Source: Bradyrhizobium sp. AZCC 1610 (GTDB lineage Bacteria > Pseudomonadota > Alphaproteobacteria > Rhizobiales > Xanthobacteraceae). From it: a DNA stretch of 64,000 nt. Below, piece after piece: positions 28,896 to 38,809 of the stretch; the stretch's first letter is position 1; every line of letters begins with the position of its first letter. The position numbers and the translations under genes are program-made. The notes below the pieces were generated by a model. The model had not been told where the DNA came from. It worked only from the letters and a program-made list of their open reading frames with translations, and searched no databases. The stretch is from assembly GCF_036924515.1 (NCBI RefSeq), contig NZ_JAZHRR010000001.1, positions 6,109,001 through 6,173,000 on the forward strand, in the 5' to 3' direction.

Positions 28896-30038
28896 TTACA
28901 CCAGTCCGCCCGCGTCGGTGACGCGGCGGAGGTGGTAGTCGGTGTCGCCAAAGGTGTTTTCAATCATGGTCAGTCGCTTGAAGTAGTGGCCGATCTTGGC
29001 TTCCTGGGTCATGCCGATGCCGCCGTGAAGCTGGATCGACTGCTGGCCGATGAATTTTCCGGACTTGCCGATCTGCACCTTGGCGGCGGCGACCGCGGTC
29101 GCGCGCTCCTTGGCATTGTCGAAATCGGCGGCCATGGTCGCGAACATCGACATGCTGCGGGCCTGTTCGAGCGCCACGAACATGTCGGCGGCACGATGCT
29201 GCAGGGTCTGGAAGCTGCCGATCGGCACGCCGAACTGCTTGCGGGTCTTGAGATATTCGACCGTGCTCTTCAGCGATTCATCCATCGCGCCGACCGCTTC
29301 CGCGCACATCGCGGTGCGGGCCTCATCAACCACGCGCTCGATCAGCGGTAGGCCGTTCTCGGGATCGCCGATTGCGGCGTCTGCGCCGACCTCGACGCCG
29401 GTGAAGGTGATGTCGGCGGCATGCAGGCCGTCCTGGGTCGGATAGCCCTTGCGGGTAACGCCCTTGGCGCTCGCCGGCACGATGAACATGCCGATGCCGC
29501 TGCGATCACGCTGCGCGCCCTTGGTGCGCGCGGTCACGATCAGGGTGTCGGCGTTCTCGCCGTTGAGCACCACAAATTTTTCGCCGTCGATGACCCAGCC
29601 CGAACCCTTCTTCTTGGCTGATGTCGCGACATCGCCGAGATCGTAGCGCGAGTTCTTCTCGAGCTGCGCGAAAGCAAACGTCTTGCTGCCGTCGATGATG
29701 CCGGGGATGTGCTGGGCTTTCTGCTCGGCCGAACCGCCATGGCGCAGGAAGCCGCCGCCGATCACCACGGTTGCGAGATACGGCTCCAGCACCAGCGCCT
29801 TGCCGAGCGCCTCCATCACGATCATGGTTTCGACCGCACCGGCGCCAAAGCCGCCGTCGGCTTCGGCGAAGGGCAGGCCCAGCAAGCCCTGCTCGGCAAG
29901 CCTGCCCCACACGGCCTTGCTCCAGCCGCCCTTCTCCTTCTGGTACTTCTTGCGCGCATCGAAATCGTAGGAGTCGGTCAACAGACCGTCGATGCTTTCC
30001 TTGAGAAGGCGCTGCTCCTCGGACAAATCAAAATCCAT
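28896..30038 (-). CDS. pimD: acyl-CoA dehydrogenase, pimeloyl-CoA dehydrogenase small-subunit type
   Basis: FAD-dependent acyl-CoA dehydrogenase subunit, 380 residues. It starts M-D-F-D-L-S-E-E-Q-R-L-L and keeps the three-domain ACAD plan with G-L-P-F-A-E-A-D-G-G-F-G, K-F-V-V-L-N-G-E and the C-terminal L-H-G-G-I-G-M-T-Q-E. The usual catalytic Glu site (Y-G-G-S-N-E type) is not seen here, which fits a non-catalytic or small-subunit partner. The frame is open to 30167, but the ATG at 30038 matches the family start. It is paired with the larger dehydrogenase upstream, the layout of pimC-pimD in Rhodopseudomonas palustris; the substrate is inferred from that order. Confidence 0.85.
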   Translation of the reverse strand: MDFDLSEEQRLLKESIDGLLTDSYDFDARKKYQKEKGGWSKAVWGRLAEQGLLGLPFAEADGGFGAGAVETMIVMEALGKALVLEPYLATVVIGGGFLRHGGSAEQKAQHIPGIIDGSKTFAFAQLEKNSRYDLGDVATSAKKKGSGWVIDGEKFVVLNGENADTLIVTARTKGAQRDRSGIGMFIVPASAKGVTRKGYPTQDGLHAADITFTGVEVGADAAIGDPENGLPLIERVVDEARTAMCAEAVGAMDESLKSTVEYLKTRKQFGVPIGSFQTLQHRAADMFVALEQARSMSMFATMAADFDNAKERATAVAAAKVQIGKSGKFIGQQSIQLHGGIGMTQEAKIGHYFKRLTMIENTFGDTDYHLRRVTDAGGLV

Positions 30039-30090
30039 GTTCTTTTGCTCTCTCAAATCATGCCTGAGGCATGGAAAATCGAACGAACCC

Positions 30091-30172
30091 GTAGGATGGG
30101 TAGAGCGAAGCGAAACCCATCGCACTGTTCGGACTTGTTGTGATGGGTATCGCTTCGCTCCACCCATCCTAC
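30091..30172. repeat. intergenic palindromic repeat, family E
   Basis: GTAGGATGGGTAGAGCGAAG at the left is matched inversely by CTTCGCTCCACCCATCCTAC at the right. It is similar in style to family D but with a different core. It sits between the two acyl-CoA dehydrogenase genes. Confidence 0.9.
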
Positions 30173-30188
30173 GAAGTGACTCTCGATC

Positions 30189-30284
30189 GTCATCCCCGCG
30201 GAGGCGGGGATCCAGTAATCACCGGCGCGTCGTAGGCCATAGCCGCCGCGGCGTACTGGGTCCCCCGCCTGCGCGGGGGACGAC
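30189..30284. repeat. intergenic palindromic repeat, family C-like
   Basis: GTCATCCCCGCGGAGGCGGG at the left and CCCGCCTGCGCGGGGGACGAC at the right, inverted, with GGATCCAGTA / TACTGGGTC inside. It is adjacent to the family E element in the same intergenic gap. Confidence 0.85.
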
Positions 30285-30299
30285 ACTATTGGTGCAGCA

Positions 30300-31490
30300 C
30301 TACAGCCCCAGCACCGCCTTGGTGATGATGTTGCGCTGGATCTCGTTGGAGCCGCCGTAGATCGAGACCTTGCGGTTGTTGAAGTAGCTCGGCGCGATCT
30401 GGGCGGTCCAGTCCATGGTCTCGTTGGAGCCGTCATCGCCATGCACGTCGTAGGGTGCTGCGAACGGGCCGATCACTTCCATCAACAGTTCGGTGGTGGT
30501 CTGCTGGATTTCCGAACCCTTGATCTTCAGCACCGAGGACGCCGGGTTGGGCTTGCCCTTGCCGTGCTTGCCCTCGTCGGCGACGACGCGGAGCTGCGTG
30601 AGCTCGAGCGCCTTCAGCTCGATCTCGCAGGCCGCCAGCTTCTCGCGAAAGCCCTGGTCCTCGATCACGGGCTTGCCGTTCGATTCAACCTTGGAGGCGA
30701 GATCCTTGATGCGGCGCAGCCGCTCCTTGGAGACGCCGACGCGGGCGATACCGGTGCGCTCGTTGCCGAGCAGGAACTTTGCGTAGTCCCAACCCTTGTT
30801 CTCCTCGCCGATCAGATTCTCGACCGGCACCTCGACGTCGTCGAAGAACACTTCGTTGACCTCATGGCCGCCGTCGATGGTCTCGATCGGACGCACGGTG
30901 ACGCCCTTCGACTTCATGTCGAACACAATGAAGGAGATACCCATCTGCTTCTTCGCATTGGTGTCGGTGCGGCACAGGCAGAAGATCATGTCGGCGTGCT
31001 GGGCCAGCGTGGTCCAGGTCTTCTGGCCGTTGATGATGTACCTGTCGCCCTTGCGCTCGGCCTTGGTTTTCAGCGAGGCAAGATCGGAACCCGAGCCGGG
31101 CTCCGAAAAGCCCTGGCACCACCAGTCGTCGACATTGGCGATGCGCGGCAAATACTGCTGTTTCTGCTTCTCGTTGCCGAAGGTGTAGATGACGGGGCCG
31201 ACCATGCTGACGCCGAAGGCGAGCGGCGCGGGAGCTGGATGCATCTGCAGCTCTTCGTTGAAGATGTATTGCTGCACGGAGGTCCAGCCCGTTCCGCCAT
31301 ATTCCTTCGGCCAGTGCGTGACGCCCCAACCCTTCTTGTTCAGGATGCGCCACCAGGCGACCATCTCGTCCTTGGAGAGGTGACGGCCCTCGACCATCTT
31401 GCGCCGCGTTTCCGGCGGCACGTTGTCCCTGAAGAAGCTGCGCACTTCCTCACGAAACGCCATTTCTTCCTTGCTGAAAGCGAGATCCAT
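30300..31490 (-). CDS. pimC: acyl-CoA dehydrogenase, pimeloyl-CoA dehydrogenase large-subunit type
   Basis: FAD enzyme for the first oxidation step of acyl-CoA beta-oxidation, 396 residues. Domains: N-terminal helical (about 1-120), beta domain with C-Q-G-F-S-E-P-G-S-G-S-D-L-A and W-T-T-L-A-Q (about 120-230), C-terminal helical domain ending with S-I-Y-G-G-S-N-E-I-Q-R-N-I, where the Glu is in the catalytic position. Length and pairing with the 380-residue partner downstream match the PimC/PimD large and small subunits. It lies 35 bases after the ligase gene. Confidence 0.88.
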   Translation of the reverse strand: MDLAFSKEEMAFREEVRSFFRDNVPPETRRKMVEGRHLSKDEMVAWWRILNKKGWGVTHWPKEYGGTGWTSVQQYIFNEELQMHPAPAPLAFGVSMVGPVIYTFGNEKQKQQYLPRIANVDDWWCQGFSEPGSGSDLASLKTKAERKGDRYIINGQKTWTTLAQHADMIFCLCRTDTNAKKQMGISFIVFDMKSKGVTVRPIETIDGGHEVNEVFFDDVEVPVENLIGEENKGWDYAKFLLGNERTGIARVGVSKERLRRIKDLASKVESNGKPVIEDQGFREKLAACEIELKALELTQLRVVADEGKHGKGKPNPASSVLKIKGSEIQQTTTELLMEVIGPFAAPYDVHGDDGSNETMDWTAQIAPSYFNNRKVSIYGGSNEIQRNIITKAVLGL

Positions 31491-31525
31491 CGGATCCTCC
31501 TGTGAGCGAATGAATTACACTCTGA

Positions 31526-33199
31526 CTAAGCGACGTCTTTCTTGATGTTTGCCTGCCGCGGAGATTGCTGCATGCGCAACTCGTGGCGCGACAGTTTTCC
31601 GACCGGCGTGCGCGGCAGTTCGTCGACGAACTCGACCGCCGCCGGAATCTCGTGCTTGCCGAGCTTGCCGGTGAGGAAGGCGCGCAATTCATCGAGCGTG
31701 AAGGGCTTGGCGCTGTCGCGCAGCTTGATGAAGGCCTTCGCCGCCTCGCCGCGGTAGTCGTCGGGAATGCCGATCACGATCACTTCCTGCACGGCGGGAT
31801 GGGTGTAGATCGCCTGCTCGATCATCTGCGGATAGACGTTGAAGCCGCCGGAGATGATCATGTCCTTCTTGCGGTCGACCAGATAGAAATAGCCGTCGGA
31901 ATCCATGTAGCCGATATCGCCGGTGAGGAAGCGGTCGCCGACGAAGGCTTCCGCGGTTTCCTTCGGCCGGTTCCAATAGCCCTTGGTGACGTTCGGACCG
32001 CGGATGCGGATTTCGCCGACCTCGCCCACCGGCATCAATTTGGTCGGGTCTTCCAGCGACACCACGTCCATCTCGATGCCGGGCAGCATCAGGCCGATCG
32101 AGCCGGGTTTGTCCGGCCCTTCCTTGGGGTGACCGGTGCCGGGCGAGCAGGTCTCGGTCATGCCCCAGCCGCTCTTCAGCTTCATGCCGACCCTGCGCTC
32201 GAAAATTTTTGCGACCTCGACCGGCAGCGGCGCGCCGCCGGAGCCGCAGGACACCAGCGAGGACAGGTCGCGCTTGTCGAGATCGGGAAGTGCTGCGATC
32301 GCAATCCACATCGTCGGCACGCCGGGAAACACGGTGGCGCGCTTGACTTCGACGTCGCGCATGACCGCTTCGACATCAAAACGCTGGTGTAGCGAGATCA
32401 GATGGCCGCGCCGGATAGCGGAGAGCAGCACCACGGTCAACGCGTAGATGTGGAACAGCGGCAGCACGCAGATCACGCGCTCGATCGCGTTGCGCTCGAG
32501 GCGCGCCGGCCTGCCCCAGACATCGTAGACCGACACCGCCGAGGTCAGATTGCCGTGGCTCAGCATCGCGCCCTTGGGCAATCCGGTGGTGCCGCCGGTA
32601 TATTGCAGCAGCGCGACGTCATCGGCACTGATGGCAGGCCATTGCGCCGGTTTGGTCGCGCCGTCGGTGAACTGCTTGTGGGTGATGATGGCGGGATTAT
32701 CGGGCAGCGCCGTCTGCGGTGTGCCGGCCTTGCCCCAGTGATCGTCCTCGCAGACGATCAGGCGATCGAGCAAACCCTTGTCCAGGAATTTCAGCGCGGT
32801 CGGCAACAACGCCGACAGATTGCTGGTGACCAGCACGCGTGCGCCGGAATCGGTGAGCTTGTGCGACAGCGCGATCTCGCCGTCGAGCGGCGACAGATGC
32901 ACGATTCGGGCGCCTGCCTTCAGCGCGCCGAAGAAATTGATCGGGTGATCCGGCGAGTTGCCGAGGAACAGCGCGACCGAACTGTTCTTGCCGTAGCCGG
33001 CGCGAAGGAAGGCGCTGGCTGCTTTCTCGACCACCGCTTCGAGTTCGCTATAGCTGATCGGCCGGTCGCGAAATTCAATCGCCGGCCGCGACCCGAACTC
33101 GGCGGCCGCTGCCGACAACAGGTCGGGCAGCGTGCCGCGCGCGATCGGATCGTCCCAGCGGACGCCTTCCGGATAGAACTGCTCTCCGGGACGCCCCAT
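31526..33199 (-). CDS. pimA: acyl-CoA ligase (AMP-forming), PimA/FadD-like
   Basis: Activates a carboxylic acid to its CoA thioester with ATP, about 557 residues. AMP-binding motif Y-T-G-G-T-T-G-L-P-K-G-A (about 210), A-site S-G-W-G-M-T-E-T, and the C-terminal G-D-I-G-Y-M-D-S-D-G-Y and D-R-K-K-D-M-I-I-S-G-G-F-N-V-Y-P motifs are intact. The ATG at 33199 overlaps the preceding stop as TGATG, so it is translationally coupled to the hydratase/dehydrogenase gene. A TTG one codon upstream is less likely. Fatty acid and dicarboxylate substrates are both possible. Confidence 0.87.
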   Translation of the reverse strand: MGRPGEQFYPEGVRWDDPIARGTLPDLLSAAAAEFGSRPAIEFRDRPISYSELEAVVEKAASAFLRAGYGKNSSVALFLGNSPDHPINFFGALKAGARIVHLSPLDGEIALSHKLTDSGARVLVTSNLSALLPTALKFLDKGLLDRLIVCEDDHWGKAGTPQTALPDNPAIITHKQFTDGATKPAQWPAISADDVALLQYTGGTTGLPKGAMLSHGNLTSAVSVYDVWGRPARLERNAIERVICVLPLFHIYALTVVLLSAIRRGHLISLHQRFDVEAVMRDVEVKRATVFPGVPTMWIAIAALPDLDKRDLSSLVSCGSGGAPLPVEVAKIFERRVGMKLKSGWGMTETCSPGTGHPKEGPDKPGSIGLMLPGIEMDVVSLEDPTKLMPVGEVGEIRIRGPNVTKGYWNRPKETAEAFVGDRFLTGDIGYMDSDGYFYLVDRKKDMIISGGFNVYPQMIEQAIYTHPAVQEVIVIGIPDDYRGEAAKAFIKLRDSAKPFTLDELRAFLTGKLGKHEIPAAVEFVDELPRTPVGKLSRHELRMQQSPRQANIKKDVA

Positions 33200-35295
33200 C
33201 AAGCCGCTTTCGACTGCGCGGCCAGCGACGCAAAGGTCTTGCCTTCGGCGGCGAGGCGCTTGAGCAGCGGCGCCGGTTCGAGCGAGGGATCGTTGGTCTC
33301 CTTGGCGTAATAGGACAGGCGATCGGCGATGTGCTTGAGGCCTACCTGGTCGGCATAGAACATCGGGCCGCCGCGATAGATCGGCCAGCCATAGCCATAG
33401 AGCCAGATCACGTCGATGTCGCTCGGACGCGCCGCGATGCCTTCTTCGAGTATGCGCGCACCCTCGTTGATCATCGGGTACATCATGCGCTCTAAAATTT
33501 CGTCATCGCTAACGACGCGCTTCTTGCGCCCCAGGCGCTGCAGCGTCTCGTCGATCAGTTTTTCGACTTCCGGATCCGGCAGCGCCGCGCGCGACCCTGC
33601 TTCATATTTATAGTAGCCCTTGCCGGTCTTCTGGCCGAAACGTCCGGCCTCGCACAACGCGTCGGCGATTTCCGACTTGATGCCGCGGTCCTTGCGCGAA
33701 CGCCAGCCGATATCGAGGCCGGCGAGGTCGCTCATCGCGAACGGCCCCATCGGCATGCCGAACTTGGTCACCACGGCATCGACCTGCTGCGGCAACGCAC
33801 CTTCGAACAGCAGCTTTTCCGACTGCTTGCCGCGCTGGGCCAGCATGCGGTTGCCGACGAAGCCATCGCAGACGCCGACCACGGCCGGCACCTTTGCGAT
33901 CTTGCGCGCGATCGAAACGGCGGTCGTCAGCGCGTCCGGCGCGGTCTTGTCGGCGCGCACGATCTCGCACAGCTTCATCACGTTGGCCGGCGAGAAGAAG
34001 TGCATGCCGAGCACGTCCTGCGGACGCTTTGTCACTTTCGCGATCTCGTCGATGTTGAGGTACGAGGTGTTGGAAGCCAGCACGGCGCCGGGCTTGGCGT
34101 GCTTGTCGAGCGCCTCGAACACCTCCTTCTTGACCGCCATGGTTTCGAACACGGCTTCGATCACAAGGTCAGCATCCCTAACGTTCTCCAGGCCGACCAC
34201 GCCCGTGATCAGGCCCATGCGCTTGGCCGGGGCATCGGCGGGGATGCCGCCGCGCGCGGCGGTCGCCTCGTAGTTCTTCTGCATCACGCCCATGCCGCGC
34301 TTGAGCTGCTCTTCGCCGGTCTCGATCAGCGTGACCGGGATACCGGCATTGGCGAACGACATCGCGATACCGCCGCCCATGGTGCCGGCGCCGATGATGG
34401 CGACACGTTCCACGGGACGCGGCTTGGTTCCCTCGGGCACGCCGGCGATCTTGGCGGCTTCGCGCTCGGAGAAGAAGGCGTAGCGCTGCGCCTTGGACTG
34501 GTCGCTGGCGACGAGCTTGAGAAAACCTTCGCGCTCCTTCTTCAAGCCTTCATCGAACGGCAGCTCGATCGCGGCGCGGACGGCATCTGCGGCCGCGAAC
34601 GGCGCTTCCAGCCCGCGCGCCTTCTTGGTCAGGGCTGCGACCGCGTTGGTGAAGATCGAAATGTCTGCCTTGGCGGCCGCGAGCTTGGAATCGTCATCGC
34701 GCAACTTGCGCAGCGGACGCTTCTCCGCCAGCACCTTGAGCGCGAAGGCTTCGCCGCCTGTCGCCGGACCTTCGACGATCTCCTCGATCAGGCCATTCTT
34801 GAGCGCTTCCGCCGCGCCGATCGGATCGCCGCTGACGATCATCTTGACTGCGAGTTCGGGGCCGACCGCGCGTGGCAGGCGCTGCGTGCCGCCGGCGCCG
34901 GGCAGAAGGCCGAGCTTCACTTCGGGCAGGCCGAGCTTCGCTTCCTTGGTCGCGACGCGATAGTGGCATGCCAGAGCGACTTCGAGGCCGCCGCCGAGCG
35001 CGGTTCCGTGGATGGCGGCAATGATCGGCTTCGGCGAGTTCTCCATCAGGACAAGCACTTCGGCGAGACCGGGCGGTTTCGGCGGCTTGCCGAATTCGGT
35101 GATGTCGGCGCCGGCGATGAAGGTGCGGCCGTCGCAGGTCAGCACGATCGCCTTCACTTCCGGATCAGCGATCGCAGCCTTCATGCATTCGAAGATGCCG
35201 CCACGCACCGCGGCGCTCAGCGCGTTGACGGGAGGACTGTTGACCGTGACGATGGCGATGACGTCATGACGCTCGAGTTTTACCACTTCGCTCAC
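33199..35295 (-). CDS. pimF: multifunctional enoyl-CoA hydratase / 3-hydroxyacyl-CoA dehydrogenase, PimF/FadJ-like
   Basis: 698-residue fusion that hydrates enoyl-CoA and oxidises 3-hydroxyacyl-CoA. The crotonase domain (about 1-190) has the oxyanion sequences G-R-T-F-I-A-G-A-D-I and G-T-A-L-G-G-G-L-E, with Glu in L-P-E-V-K-L-G-L-L-P-G-A-G-G-T-Q. The dehydrogenase Rossmann fold starts at about 296 with I-G-A-G-T-M-G-G-G-I, followed by S-N-T-S-Y-L and G-M-H-F-F-S-P-A and a C-terminal dimerisation domain with G-Y-G-W-P. It is the first gene of a minus-strand operon divergent from an IclR regulator. Confidence 0.92.
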   Translation of the reverse strand: MSEVVKLERHDVIAIVTVNSPPVNALSAAVRGGIFECMKAAIADPEVKAIVLTCDGRTFIAGADITEFGKPPKPPGLAEVLVLMENSPKPIIAAIHGTALGGGLEVALACHYRVATKEAKLGLPEVKLGLLPGAGGTQRLPRAVGPELAVKMIVSGDPIGAAEALKNGLIEEIVEGPATGGEAFALKVLAEKRPLRKLRDDDSKLAAAKADISIFTNAVAALTKKARGLEAPFAAADAVRAAIELPFDEGLKKEREGFLKLVASDQSKAQRYAFFSEREAAKIAGVPEGTKPRPVERVAIIGAGTMGGGIAMSFANAGIPVTLIETGEEQLKRGMGVMQKNYEATAARGGIPADAPAKRMGLITGVVGLENVRDADLVIEAVFETMAVKKEVFEALDKHAKPGAVLASNTSYLNIDEIAKVTKRPQDVLGMHFFSPANVMKLCEIVRADKTAPDALTTAVSIARKIAKVPAVVGVCDGFVGNRMLAQRGKQSEKLLFEGALPQQVDAVVTKFGMPMGPFAMSDLAGLDIGWRSRKDRGIKSEIADALCEAGRFGQKTGKGYYKYEAGSRAALPDPEVEKLIDETLQRLGRKKRVVSDDEILERMMYPMINEGARILEEGIAARPSDIDVIWLYGYGWPIYRGGPMFYADQVGLKHIADRLSYYAKETNDPSLEPAPLLKRLAAEGKTFASLAAQSKAA

Positions 35296-35382
35296 GGGAC
35301 TCTCCCTGGATCGTTTGTTCTCTGGATCGTTTGTTCTTGGATGCCGCTCGACTTGCGTTGAGTGGCTACGGTCGATTTTGCC

Positions 35383-35401
35383 AATTTCGCACTGCGAAAT
35401 T
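35383..35401. promoter_or_regulatory. candidate IclR-family operator
   Basis: A perfect 8-bp inverted repeat with a three-base centre, AATTTCGC-ACT-GCGAAATT, lies between the divergent hydratase/dehydrogenase and IclR genes, 76 bases before the IclR start. IclR proteins usually bind short palindromes near their own gene. A weaker GCGAA-AATC-TTCGC pair occurs at 36356-36369 before the livG-like gene. Confidence 0.55.
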
Positions 35402-35476
35402 TAATTCCACACCTTGACACGGAGGGTTATTTTGAAGCACGTCCGTTGTCAACGAGCTCATCAGCAGTAGCGGGTA

Positions 35477-36340
35477 ATGAAGCGTCCAGGGAAAAAGGTG
35501 GCGACCGATCGCAGCTTCGTCGTCGCGCTTTCCCGCGGACTTGATGTGTTGCGCGCATTTCATCCCAACGACGGGCTTCTCGGCAATCAAGAACTCGCCG
35601 CCCGTACCAATTTGCCGAAGCCAACCATTTCCCGGCTGACCTACACCCTGACCAAGTTGGGCTATCTTACACCCGTTCCGCGTTTCGAAAAGTATCAGCT
35701 CGCACCGTCAGCCATGGCGCTGGGGTATGCCGCGCTGGCCAATCTCGGCGTTCGGCATTTGTCCGAACCCTATCGTGAAGAACTGATGCGCGAGACCGGC
35801 GGGGCCGTCGCCGTCGGCGGACGCGATCGTCACAGCATGATCTATTTCGGGCAGAGCCGTACCGGGCTACTCGGCGTACAGCTCGACGTCGGTTCGCGCG
35901 TACCGATCGCGACTACCGCGATGGGGCGCGCCTATATCTGGGCGCTGCACGAGGATGAGCGCGCCACCTTGTTGCGCGAACTGCGCGATCACTACGGCAA
36001 TCGCTGGCCCAAAATGCGCGACGGCATCGAGCGCGCGGGCGAAATGCTCGCGCGTTACGGATTCACCATCTCCGCAGGCGAATGGCAGGAGGATGTGCAC
36101 GCCGTAGGTGTGCCGCTGAAGCTCAACGACGGAACCGGACCGTATGCCTTCAATTGCGGCGCGCCTGCTTTCCGCTTCACGGAAGATAGCTTGATCAACG
36201 ACATTGGACCTCGCCTTGTCACGATGGTAAGGAACATCGAGGCAGCGTTGGGCGGCGCGGCCCCGCAATCCAAAAAAACAGAAAACAAGAAGTTGAAAGC
36301 AGGAGGAAAAGTTGCACGTTTGTCCGAGGGGATCAGATAG
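35477..36340 (+). CDS. IclR family transcriptional regulator
   Basis: 287 residues. The N-terminal winged helix (about 12-80) has V-A-L-S-R-G-L-D-V-L-R-A-F and L-P-K-P-T-I-S-R-L-T-Y-T-L, and the C-terminal effector domain (about 90-255) has G-S-R-V-P-I-A-T-T-A-M-G-R-A. A Lys-rich tail follows. It stands between the divergent pim-like operon and the downstream Liv importer, so it probably controls both in response to a carboxylic-acid or CoA intermediate (inference). The palindrome at 35383-35401 is its likely site. Confidence 0.92.
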   Translation: MKRPGKKVATDRSFVVALSRGLDVLRAFHPNDGLLGNQELAARTNLPKPTISRLTYTLTKLGYLTPVPRFEKYQLAPSAMALGYAALANLGVRHLSEPYREELMRETGGAVAVGGRDRHSMIYFGQSRTGLLGVQLDVGSRVPIATTAMGRAYIWALHEDERATLLRELRDHYGNRWPKMRDGIERAGEMLARYGFTISAGEWQEDVHAVGVPLKLNDGTGPYAFNCGAPAFRFTEDSLINDIGPRLVTMVRNIEAALGGAAPQSKKTENKKLKAGGKVARLSEGIR

Positions 36341-36409
36341 CTTTCATCACGACTGGCGAAAATCTTCGCGTGGTCATTCCCGCTCCGTTATCCACGCGGG
36401 CGAGACGCG

Positions 36410-37203
36410 ATGACGCAGGCCCAGCTCGCGCAGGGAAATGCTCCCCTGCTCGCGGTTCACGACGTCAGCGTCGTGTTCGGCGGCATCATCGCGCTGAACG
36501 GCGTGTCGTTTAACATGCACAAGGGAAATATCCTTGGACTGATCGGCCCGAACGGCGCCGGCAAGACGACGTTGTTCAACTGTCTCTCCAGGCTCTATCA
36601 GCCGAGCTCCGGCGATATCCTGATGGAAGGCGCGAGCATCCTGACGCGGCCGCCGCACCGGATCGCCGAGATCGGCATCGGCCGCACCTTCCAGAACGTC
36701 GCGCTGTTTCCCAATCTCTCGGTGCTCGACAACGTTCGCGTCGGCACCCATTCCCGTTCCAACAGCGACATCATCAGCGACTCCCTGCGACTGGGCTGGG
36801 TGCGCCGTGGCGAGGCCGAACTCAACAGGCACGTCCACGAGATCGTTAGCTATCTCGGCCTCGATGACGTCGCCCACACCATCGTGTCCGGCCTGCCGTT
36901 CGGCACCCAGAAGCGCGTCGAACTGGCGCGCGCGCTGGCCGCCGATCCAAAGATCCTGCTGCTCGACGAACCTGCCGGCGGTCTCAATCACGAAGAAGTC
37001 CACGTGCTTGGCGACCTGATCAAGCGCATTCGCGACGAGCGTCACATGACGGTGCTGCTGGTCGAACATCACATGGGTCTGGTGATGTCGATCGCCGACC
37101 ACGTCGTCGCACTCAACTTCGGCCGCAAGCTCGCCGAGGGAACACCGGCCCAGGTCCAGGCCGACCCGGATGTCATCAAAGCCTATCTGGGGAGCAAGGA
37201 CCA

Positions 37204-37207
<4 letters not shown>
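36410..37207 (+). CDS. livG: branched-chain amino acid-type ABC transporter ATP-binding protein (LivG)
   Basis: 265-residue ATPase of a hydrophobic-amino-acid/carboxylate importer. Walker [10 protein letters not shown] (about 45-53), a signature region with [12 protein letters not shown], and Walker [12 protein letters not shown]. The LivG hallmark V-E-H-H-M-G-L-V is present. It overlaps livF by 4 bases (ATGA) and begins a five-gene importer set downstream of the IclR gene. Confidence 0.93.
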
Positions 37208-37917
<710 letters not shown>

Positions 37918-37928
37918 GGAGCGCAGCC

Positions 37929-38807
37929 GTGGAACTTTTTATCAACCAAGTCCTGGCTGGCATTGCCACAGGTGCGATCTATGCCTGCATGGCGCTCGCC
38001 GTTGTGATGATCTACCAGGCGATCGACCATCTCAATTTCGCTCAGGGCGAAATGGCGATGTTCTCGACATTCATCGCCTGGCAGCTGATGCAATGGGGGG
38101 TGCCGTATTGGTGGGCTTTCCTTCTCACGCTGGCGTTCTCGTTCGCAGGCGGCATCGCCATCGAGCGTATGTTGTTCAAGCCGCTTGCCAAGGCGCCGAT
38201 CCTGACCAATGTCGCCGGTTTCATCGCATTGTTTGCGATCGTCAACAGCGTCGCCGGGCTGACCTGGGACTTCACGATCAAGCAGTTTCCGACACCGTTC
38301 GGATCCGCGCCCTTTCTCGGCAGTCAGCTGATCTCGACCCATCAGGCCGGCATGATCGGCGTCACGGTGGGATTGCTGATCCTGCTCTATCTGTTCTTTC
38401 AGTTCACCCGGATTGGCCTTGCGATGCGCGCGGCCGCATCGTTGCCGGAATCGGCACGGCTGGTCGGCATCAACACCAGCTGGATGATCGCGCTTGGCTG
38501 GGGCATGGCGTCCGCGATCGGCGCGATCGCCGGCATCCTGATCGCACCTGTCGTGTTCCTGGAGCCCAACATGATGGGCGGCGTGCTGATCTACGGGTTT
38601 GCCGCGGCCGTCCTCGGCGGCCTGACCAGCCCGCTCGGAGCGGTGGTTGGGGGCTTTCTGGTCGGCGTGTTCGAGAATCTCGCCGGGACCTATATCCCCG
38701 GCGTCGGCAATGAATTGAAATTGCCGATCGCGCTGGCGCTCATCATCACCGTATTGGTTCTCAAGCCGGCGGGCCTGTTTGGCCGGCCCATCGTGAAGCG
38801 AGTTTGA
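37929..38807 (+). CDS. livH: branched-chain amino acid-type ABC transporter permease (LivH)
   Basis: 292-residue permease with eight or so hydrophobic segments. It begins with the family sequence L-F-I-N-Q-V-L-A-G-I-A-T-G-A-I-Y-A and contains N-F-A-Q-G-E and the G-A-V-V-G-G-F-L-V-G block. A GTG at 37929 with AGGAG at 37917-37921 is chosen over the TTG at 37914, which overlaps livF. It ends where livM begins. Confidence 0.92.
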   Translation: MELFINQVLAGIATGAIYACMALAVVMIYQAIDHLNFAQGEMAMFSTFIAWQLMQWGVPYWWAFLLTLAFSFAGGIAIERMLFKPLAKAPILTNVAGFIALFAIVNSVAGLTWDFTIKQFPTPFGSAPFLGSQLISTHQAGMIGVTVGLLILLYLFFQFTRIGLAMRAAASLPESARLVGINTSWMIALGWGMASAIGAIAGILIAPVVFLEPNMMGGVLIYGFAAAVLGGLTSPLGAVVGGFLVGVFENLAGTYIPGVGNELKLPIALALIITVLVLKPAGLFGRPIVKRV

Positions 38808-38809
38808 TC

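Noticed and set aside
34000..35361. 453-codon plus-strand frame opposite the hydratase/dehydrogenase gene
   Set aside because: Antisense shadow, with His/Arg/Asp-rich composition and no motif.
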